From Dendrophyllia cribrosa (taxonomy: Eukaryota > Cnidaria > Anthozoa > Scleractinia > Dendrophylliidae), in contig JAJLRJ010000008.1 of NCBI GenBank assembly GCA_024195265.1, positions 9,188,488 through 9,252,487 of the forward strand: a stretch of DNA of 64,000 nt. Direction: 5' to 3'. The position numbers were made by a program, and so were the translations under genes. Numbering within the stretch: position 1 is the first letter of the stretch; each line of letters begins with the position of its first letter. This document shows, piece by piece, positions 58,202-64,000 of this stretch. The notes under the pieces were generated by a model. It was not told where the DNA came from, ran no database searches, and saw only the letters and a list, made by a program, of their open reading frames with translations.

Positions 58202-61200
58202 ATGGCTGCCACGGTTAGAAAGATTGTCAGCACGGCGAAAGCTCCTGGTGCTATCGGACCTTACAAGTAAGATGTACATGGCCATATAATACACATGGCA
58301 GTACCACAGTGCGAAACCCAAGGGGTAGTATTAAAGCTGATCATTTCTGTTTAGAAAAAAACATGTAAGCTTACTGTCTGGAAAATGCTACTGTTATTTT
58401 AACAATAGCCACGTGACAGAAATTATGTACAACTGTAAGCTAAGAAGTACATCTTCATCTTCATCTTCACGTTCATTTCGTTCAAGTCAAACTGACCGAT
58501 CAGAGACAAAATTTCCCCCTCTCTACCCATGATGGGTTTCGGTATTCAGTGCATTGCTCAATCTCGACCTTTCAGGGCGACATATTTGCACCGCCACGTG
58601 TATTAACGTTTCTTTGCACTGTATATTTTGAGGAGCTTGATTTCTTCTTAAACTATTTGGCTACATTCATGGGTACTGTAAGAAAGATCGTTCATACAGC
58701 GAAAGGCGTTCAGCCAATAGCTGGTGTATACAGGTAGAAATTGTATTTATTCCGATACGCCTGCAAATAAGCTTAATGATCGAGCTTTAGGTTTTACGCC
58801 GTACTGCAGGCTACACATGATATCAATTTACCTTGTTTCGATTCGTTTTGATACGTATTTAGCAAGTAAAGTAAATTCGTTTTACCGTGGTTTATATTTG
58901 TTATTTTAGGCCCTTGTAACTGTTTTTCATTTTGTTAATTTTCAGCCAAGCCGTGATTGCTGACAGAACAATGTACGTTTCCGGACAACTGGGACTAAAC
59001 CCTGAGGTAATCTTATTGAAGTATACACATATTTAATGTATATATGGAATGCAGGACGCTATATAGCCTGCTCCAGGAGTTCAGATAGTGGGGAAAGCGC
59101 CGGGGAAAGGCACGAAGAAAAGCGAGCTAAAAAAAATGCGGGGAGACTGGGGAGAGGAAGCGAGGGAACGCCTGAAACAAACTTTACAAAAGGTTGTTCC
59201 GGTATACCGGATTCCGGTATACCCTCTGGTTGGTCAATTATGACACTTTCTGTTAACACTTGAGCGCTGATGAGAAATGCAACATGGCAGAGGAAAGACA
59301 GCTGTCATCGAGTCACGCTGAGATCGAAATCATTGTAAACAACATACTCAAAGACTTCATATCTCTTTGCAAAGAACAGACAGATTGCTTGAATAACCTT
59401 GTTTCTGGTAAAGATGTCTTCATGATACTTCCAACCGGCTTCAGAAAAAAATGATTTTTCAGCTCTTTCCAAGGTGCCTTTCGACGATCCTCGTTGTTTC
59501 ACCGCTCAAAGCTATCATTAAAGATCAAGTAGAGCAATTGAATCGAATTGGAGTTACTCAGCAACAGGAAGGAGGAATGGAGAAAGAAACTGCAAGACGG
59601 ACAATATCATCGAAAAGAACAAATTCATAACTGTGATCTAAAGGCACATTTCTCTCTTCAGTCTTACTGGGAAAGCTTTATGCTAAATTTAAATACTGTT
59701 TAGCGATGAGTAGTACTAGTGTTTAGCCTGTCTATTTTTATAGAGTCGCTTAAAGACATGCTTGTGAAAGCCAAACTGTAAAGGCTTAAAACAATACAAT
59801 GGTCACACAACAGGAGTCACAGGTCTGTCAACCCCATTTATAACCATCGAGTCACGCTGAGATAAAAAAATCGTTGAGATTCGTCGAAGAATTCATTTCA
59901 TCAGCCATTGCGTCGTTAATGGGGGCCACTCCAAGTGAATTTTGGTCCTCATCTTGCAAGAGTGAGAGAATGTCGCAATTTCGCAGTTGTTGTCGTTTCT
60001 CTAACGCTGTCAGACATCGGCGCACGCTTCACTGAGGGAGTATGTCCTGTCGATGACCTTGTGTAGGTTTGTCGCTTCCCTGCTCTCTGCGATTCACCAG
60101 TTTCCCAAAAAAATAATTTAGAAATGTTGACATGAGTTTTTGCCAATGTTCTGGCACAGGTAAGGCAGCTAACATCAGATTTCTGTTCACAGTTTGTTTA
60201 CAGGTGTTCCCTCGCTTCCTCTCCCCAGTCTCCCTGCATTTTTTTTGCTCACTTTTCTTCATGCCTTCCCCAACTATCCGCACTTTCCCCACTATCTGAA
60301 CACCTGGAACAGGCTAGATGCTTCATAAGATGGGGGCCAACCCCCTCCCCAAATGGCCTCTTTTACATATTTAAGAGTAGACCCCTCCCCCTGCTCCACC
60401 CCCAAAACCCTGTCTATTTTGCTATTGTTGGCCATGCCTGTAGCAGCAAAAAGGTGTTACAGAACCAAAATTCCTCAGTAGCATGTCTACACTGATTGCT
60501 CAGTCCAATCCCAAAGAATGTTTTCACAGCTTGTCTTATACCAAATCAAATGGATGCTAAGAAAGAAAATGGGGTAGGAGTGCACTGTAGGTTTGAATTT
60601 TTGGTTAGGCAGTAATTCTGATTATTTAATTGTTATTTTTATTTTATTCTCTCAGACTATGAATTTTGTGTCAGATGATGTAGCAGAACAAGCCAAGCAG
60701 GTAGGAAAAAAAATTATATTCTTCATATTTAATAATCATATAATTATTATTAAATTATTTAATAATAATTATATGATTATTATATTTTTTGGCCTTAAAA
60801 GTAATTGTGAGAGGCATGTAGTGTAGTTCTAACGTTTGAGTGTGTGCACAAATCAACAGTATTTTTGCATGGTACCATTTGTTTTTCAATATTTTGCAGA
60901 ATGAAATTGGGATTTTTCTTGAATAATTTTTGATGTTTGGCACTCTTGAGAATTTAAAAGGGTTAAGCTCACTCAACAGCAGCCGACTCTGTGATCCAAC
61001 ATTGCCAACACAAATGGCGAACAACCACGTGCTCCAAAATGTGTGTAACATATTGTGGGGTAAACTATAACACAGGAAATTGCGAGACCTACTTTATTAT
61101 GACTGTTCTGGGGAGGAAAAATGTTTTTTTTTTTTACGATGTGGGTAGAACTTAGGCTGCACTACCTGGCACATCTATATGGTTGGGCATACATGTTAAA

Positions 61201-61345
61201 TTTTTGTGTTTCCAAAAGCTTTTAATATAGAGCAGAAGGATTTAATGCTATGTTTGTTTTATATACTAATTTGTTGTTTCCATATCTTAGGCTCTAGTAA
61301 ATATGGGTCACATCCTCGAAGCTGGAGGGTCCTCATTTAACAAAG
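58202..61345 (+). CDS. RIDA: RIDA, 2-iminobutanoate/2-iminopropanoate deaminase (5' part)
   Basis: Exons seen: 58202-58266 (1a), 58946-59006, 60656-60700 and 61291-61345, joined in phase to give about 75 residues; the rest should lie beyond the window. The product belongs to the YjgF/YER057c/UK114 family, which hydrolyses reactive imine/enamine intermediates formed by PLP enzymes such as threonine dehydratase. Recognisable parts are VRKIVSTAKAPGAIGPY then QAVIADRTMYVSGQLGLNP in exon 2, VAEQAKQ in exon 3 and ALVNMGHILEAGGSSF in exon 4. These match the N-terminal half of the ~135-residue family. The catalytic arginine, located in the C-terminal half, is not in the window. No exon 5 was found up to 64000, so the intron after 61345 is at least 2.6 kb and full of repeats. 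Start choice: the ATG at 58202 gives the family-typical N-terminus. Confidence 0.9.
58669..58733 (+). CDS. RIDA: Candidate alternative first coding exon of RIDA (1b)
   Basis: This exon is the same length as exon 1a (65 nt, 21 codons plus 2 nt) and has the same splice phase. It reads MGTVRKIVHTAKGVQPIAGV then Y, followed by a donor at 58734. Joined to exon 2 it gives YSQAVIADR, restoring the SQA of the family motif, whereas 1a gives YNQA. The GPY motif of 1a is replaced by GVY here. The similarity to 1a and the identical phase argue for an exon duplication used from a second promoter. Confidence 0.7.
59064..60316. mobile_element. 1.25-kb Mutator-like element carrying a helicase fragment
   Basis: Located in the RIDA intron after exon 2. 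The ends are TAGCCTGCTCCAGG (59064) and CCTGGAACAGGCTA (to 60316). Inverted similarity of about 110 bp passes through GATAGTGGGGAAAG, GAAGAAAAGCGAGC and TGCGGGGAGACTGGGGAGAG. The tips match the 18400-18552 element. Flanks GACGCTATA and GATGCTTCA agree at 6 of 9 positions, compatible with an old 9-bp duplication. The word ATCGAGTCACGCTGAGAT occurs twice inside (near 59307 and 59849). Confidence 0.7.
59284..59630 (+). pseudogene. RecQ-like helicase N-terminal fragment inside the element
   Basis: Frame 1 (59284-59454) has an N-terminal stretch, then KEQTDCLNNLVSGKDVFMIL and PTGF, the start of helicase motif I of RecQ-type DEAH helicases. At an A run (59446-59452) the frame breaks: the expected GKS is replaced and a TGA follows. 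A shifted frame continues with IFQLFPRCLSTILVVSPLKA and KDQVEQLN, the motif Ia region, and ends at 59628-59630. No DEAH box or later motifs are present. It was most likely captured from a host or repeat-borne helicase gene and then decayed. Confidence 0.7.
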
Positions 61346-61383
61346 GTGCTACTGCTCACTGATCAGTGTTCTTACATTGTGTG

Positions 61384-61576
61384 GTTCCAGAAAATATCCA
61401 TACCTCCTCCGAGGAAGGCTACTGGAAATTTGGAAGGGGAGGGGGTCTCAAAATCCAATTTTTTTTAAAAGGACAGTATTGAGCTAAATTGGAATTTCCA
61501 GAGGGGTGGGTTGGGGGGGAGGGTGTTGGTCTAAACTAAAAAACCTTCTGTGGGGGGTATGGATGTTTTCTGGAAC
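61384..61576. mobile_element. 193-bp MITE
   Basis: The ends GTTCCAGAAAATATCCATAC and its near complement GTATGGATGTTTTCTGGAAC are inverted. The interior is G-rich (GGAGGGGGT and GGGTTGGGGGGGAGGG). It starts about 40 bp after RIDA exon 4. Confidence 0.7.
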
Positions 61577-61754
61577 AACACTGATATTTCCACTCGGGAA
61601 GAATTGAACAGCATTATAATCAGCACCACAGCAATTAAAATACTGCTCAATAGTACTTCCTTTACAGAACCAAAAGTCAAACTTGCTTTGTTGCCCCCGC
61701 AGGGTTTTGGCCCAGAGGCCAAAACCCGAGGAGGCACCCTAGCATTCCCTGGGT

Positions 61755-61923
61755 GTATATGTTGTGGTTTAAATTTTTCTTTGGTTTAAAAATTTTCAAA
61801 CCAGTTTGATTTTGATTTTCCTTTGTCTCAGATTCATTATCATAATGTGACACAAAAGAAAACAAAAATTGAACTGGTTTAAAAAAATTTAAACCAAAGA
61901 AAAATTTGAACCACAACATATAC
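61755..61923. repeat. 169-bp foldback repeat
   Basis: The left arm GTATATGTTGTGGTTTAAAT and onward is complemented by the arm ending at 61923. The arms are about 75 bp and imperfect. It lies in the RIDA intron after exon 4. Confidence 0.7.
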
Positions 61924-61982
61924 ATACAAGGACAAAGAATATTTGTTGAAAAAGTAAGAAATGTGTTTGTAGTGGGCAAAGC

Positions 61983-62015
<33 letters not shown>

Positions 62016-62123
62016 GGTCTCGGGTAATATTTTAGCAAGCGCACACGGTGGTGTCGGGTATTTGCAACCACCAGGTCGCGTTTCGTCACCTTTGAGCTTC
62101 GCCATCTTCTAGCAGCATCTTGC

Positions 62124-62828
62124 GGGTGTGCAGAAAACTCAGACCCAGCAAAAAACTCAGACCCCACGAGATTACAAGAAGTTTTCTTCCTAGAAACCTT
62201 GAAATAATATTAAAAAATGGATTGTTGGACACATCGCATGCTTTGAAGTGCTAAAATAATATCAGCCTCGGAATTCATCTAAATTAACGTGTTTTGTTGC
62301 GATTCCTGAATGGCGCTCTCTTCAGGTGTTTGCTCAAGCGTAAAATACGCAACTCCGTCTAGACAAATCTGAGCGCTTCTACACTCGCAAACACGGGAAA
62401 TCCGTTCTGTCTAGCACTATGGATAACTATGAATGAATACAAGTGACTAAATTTGACTAAAATTTTCACGACTCTTTTTTTTATTTTTTTCAGTGAAAAG
62501 TAACCGAAGTGCCGGCTGCTATTTTAAACCATGTTTATAGTTTTTCTCTGTTTGATCGAAAACGATGAACCGGGCAAGATAAATATCTCGCTGTTATCTT
62601 GTTATTTCAGTTGCCAATTAACAGGAAGTGCATTCTGTCGATGACTAAATTACAGTTCAATTGTTCTGGCAGCATATTGAATCAAAGTAAATCTGCACTG
62701 GTGGGGTGATTGCGTGACAATAAAACATTTTATGCGAGGTGAAAAGAATTGATCATGAGTAAAGTTTATTTCTTTTGTAATTTCGTGGGGTCTGAGTTTT
62801 CCGCCGGGTCTGAGTTTTCCGCACACCC
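62124..62828. mobile_element. 705-bp non-autonomous element with a 9-bp flanking repeat
   Basis: Inverted ends of about 50 bp start GGGTGTGCAGAAAACTCAGA (62124) and end with the near complement at 62828. Each contains two CTCAGACCC units. GCATCTTGC flanks both sides (62115-62123 and 62829-62837); as an 8-bp duplication plus one chance base it would suit hAT or P-type elements. Confidence 0.75.
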
Positions 62829-62911
62829 GCATCTTGCAGCATTTGAAGGTCTTGCATTTACGAGTTCGCGTTTCGCCATCTTCGAGAAGCATTTTAGTAT
62901 TTTTTAGTATT

Positions 62912-62943
<32 letters not shown>

Positions 62944-63129
62944 CATTCAACAGTACTGAATAAATTTGGTTTGTCAGACACAAATCAGCAACGGGGTCGA
63001 CAGACTCGATCCAACAGATCGCAAATATCTCAGAACAGAATGATAAATCTCAACTCAAACGTTTGTAACACTGAAAACTCAGAGTTGCATTGATATTGTG
63101 AGATCATTATATTGTCTATGTTGTAGTTA

Positions 63130-63230
63130 AAAAAAAATTTCAGTTAATTTTAAATTTTAACTAGTCTATTTTTTTAAACTAGTTTATTTTTTTTAACTAG
63201 TTTTTTTTTTTTCTATCAACTGTCTGAAAA
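63130..63230. repeat. T-rich simple repeat (AACTAGTTTATTTTTTT)
   Basis: Three degenerate copies of an AACTAGT plus poly-T unit. Confidence 0.5.
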
Positions 63231-63464
63231 GGGATTTTCTTTATGGGGTGTGGTTAAAAAATAGGGGCATGGTTTTTTTGGGGGGGATTAAAAACAAACA
63301 AAATGTCAAAAAAGGGGAATTTTGTTCTGCTCACTATTTCTCTATTTTCCTTCCTTTCTTCCCTTCTTTCTTCCTTCCTGTCTCCCTATCCACCTTCCCC
63401 TCCCTTATTTACTCCCATGTCCCCCCTTCACAACAGAACACAACAAATGAAATAAAGAATTTTA

Positions 63465-63545
63465 TTTTGGTACCTACCTGGAGTTCGAACTCACGACCTT
63501 CTGATCTGAAGTCCACTGTCTTCACCACTAGACCACACAGGACTA
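63465..63545 (-). mobile_element. tRNA-derived SINE head
   Basis: On the minus strand the A-box-like TGTGGTCTAGTGGTGAAGAC and the B box GAGTTCGAACTCC lie in tRNA spacing. Acceptor-stem pairing is not convincing, and T- and C-rich sequence with AATAAAGAATTTTATTTTGG is attached, so it is a SINE rather than a tRNA gene. Confidence 0.6.
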
Positions 63546-63674
63546 CGTACATACTTCTTTATATTATTACTTATTTGGTCCCAGACTCCCCTCGGCCAAA
63601 ATTAATTATGCAAAAAATATCACGCATGCGTTATTACACAAAACGTGGACTTCGCAGTTCTTTCTCGATTTCAA

Positions 63675-64000
63675 ATGGAAGGATGCGTGGAGAAGAAGAC
63701 GTTTTACGAGAAATTAGAGCTATTGAAGCAGAAGACTCAAAGCAAATTCACAGTTTACATTGACCAATCGTTTTATGAAAATGCGAAGACTTACCTAGAA
63801 AGCATAGAAGACCCTGAAAAACGCCAACAACATGAAGCTGAACTCTCGAAAAGTGATATAAATAGTTTACAAAGAAAAGGATGGACGGTCAAAGATGGAA
63901 AAATTGTCACAAGAGAAAACAAGATAGTAGTACCGAGAGATGAGATACACGAAGTACTCAGTCAGTGCCACTCGTCCACGGCACACCGAGGAAAAGACAA
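63675..64000 (+). CDS. Integrase-type protein, 5' end (truncated by window edge)
   Basis: An uninterrupted frame of 108 codons runs from the ATG at 63675 off the end of the window. After a charged N-terminus with FYENAKTYLESIEDPEKRQQ it reads RKGWTVKDGKIVTRENK, then VVPRDEIHEVLSQCHSSTAH and RGKD. The last segment resembles the HHCC zinc-binding domain that precedes integrase cores in Ty3/gypsy retroelements and GINGER-type transposons, where an IxxxH...GHxG pattern is usual. Only the first half of that domain is inside the window, so the element class cannot be decided. Possible hosts are a GINGER-like transposon, a gypsy-type element or a domesticated integrase gene. Confidence 0.6.
   Translation, partial: MEGCVEKKTFYEKLELLKQKTQSKFTVYIDQSFYENAKTYLESIEDPEKRQQHEAELSKSDINSLQRKGWTVKDGKIVTRENKIVVPRDEIHEVLSQCHSSTAHRGKD

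Noticed and set aside
63248..63763. 171-codon plus-strand frame
   Set aside because: It runs through pyrimidine-rich simple sequence and antisense to the SINE head; the integrase-like frame at 63675 is a better explanation of its end.

Overview
The window looks like nuclear DNA of an animal, most plausibly a cnidarian such as a coral or anemone. It is AT-rich, its genes are split by GT-AG introns, long stretches are non-coding, and it is packed with short inverted-repeat transposons, tRNA-derived SINEs, a Penelope-like fragment and homopolymer tracts. The cnidarian placement is an inference from the mix of repeats. The animal origin rests on a TGIF-type homeobox gene and an intron-rich RIDA gene. 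No bacterial features are present.

Layout. (1) 1.27-2.45 kb, plus strand: a compact two-exon TGIF-like TALE homeobox gene with a CCAAT/TATA-like promoter region. (2) 2.5-22.4 kb: about 20 kb with no gene I can support. It holds a 110-bp tandem repeat, several miniature inverted-repeat elements (MITEs), a SINE split by a MITE, and poly-G and poly-C runs. (3) 22.47-35.78 kb, plus strand: a nine-exon gene for a 391-residue multi-pass membrane protein of a family I do not recognise. Its introns hold many nested elements, including a Penelope-like fragment, a pair of 277-bp direct repeats and a palindromic retro-insertion. (4) 36.92-43.62 kb: a 6.7-kb DNA transposon with terminal inverted repeats. 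It carries a broken minus-strand gene with a FEN1/XPG-like nuclease and a TSO1-type CXC domain, which matches the Academ superfamily. (5) 44.82-58.04 kb, minus strand: an 11-exon gene for a 319-residue six-pass membrane protein, also of unrecognised family. Its stop codon and poly(A) signal coincide with a TTAA-flanked MITE. (6) 58.20 kb to beyond the right edge, plus strand: the first exons of RIDA (YjgF/UK114 imine deaminase), divergent from gene 5 across 161 bp, with two alternative coding first exons. A 1.25-kb Pack-type element with a RecQ-like helicase fragment sits in one of its introns. (7) 63.68-64.0 kb: the start of an integrase-type open frame that runs off the edge.

The host genes do not form an obvious pathway. 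The most unusual material is the XPG-nuclease transposon, the Pack-type element with a captured helicase fragment, the twin-tailed retro-insertion, the MITE at a host stop codon and the duplicated RIDA first exon. All splice structures were read by eye from GT-AG sites with reading-phase continuity, and none has been checked against transcripts.
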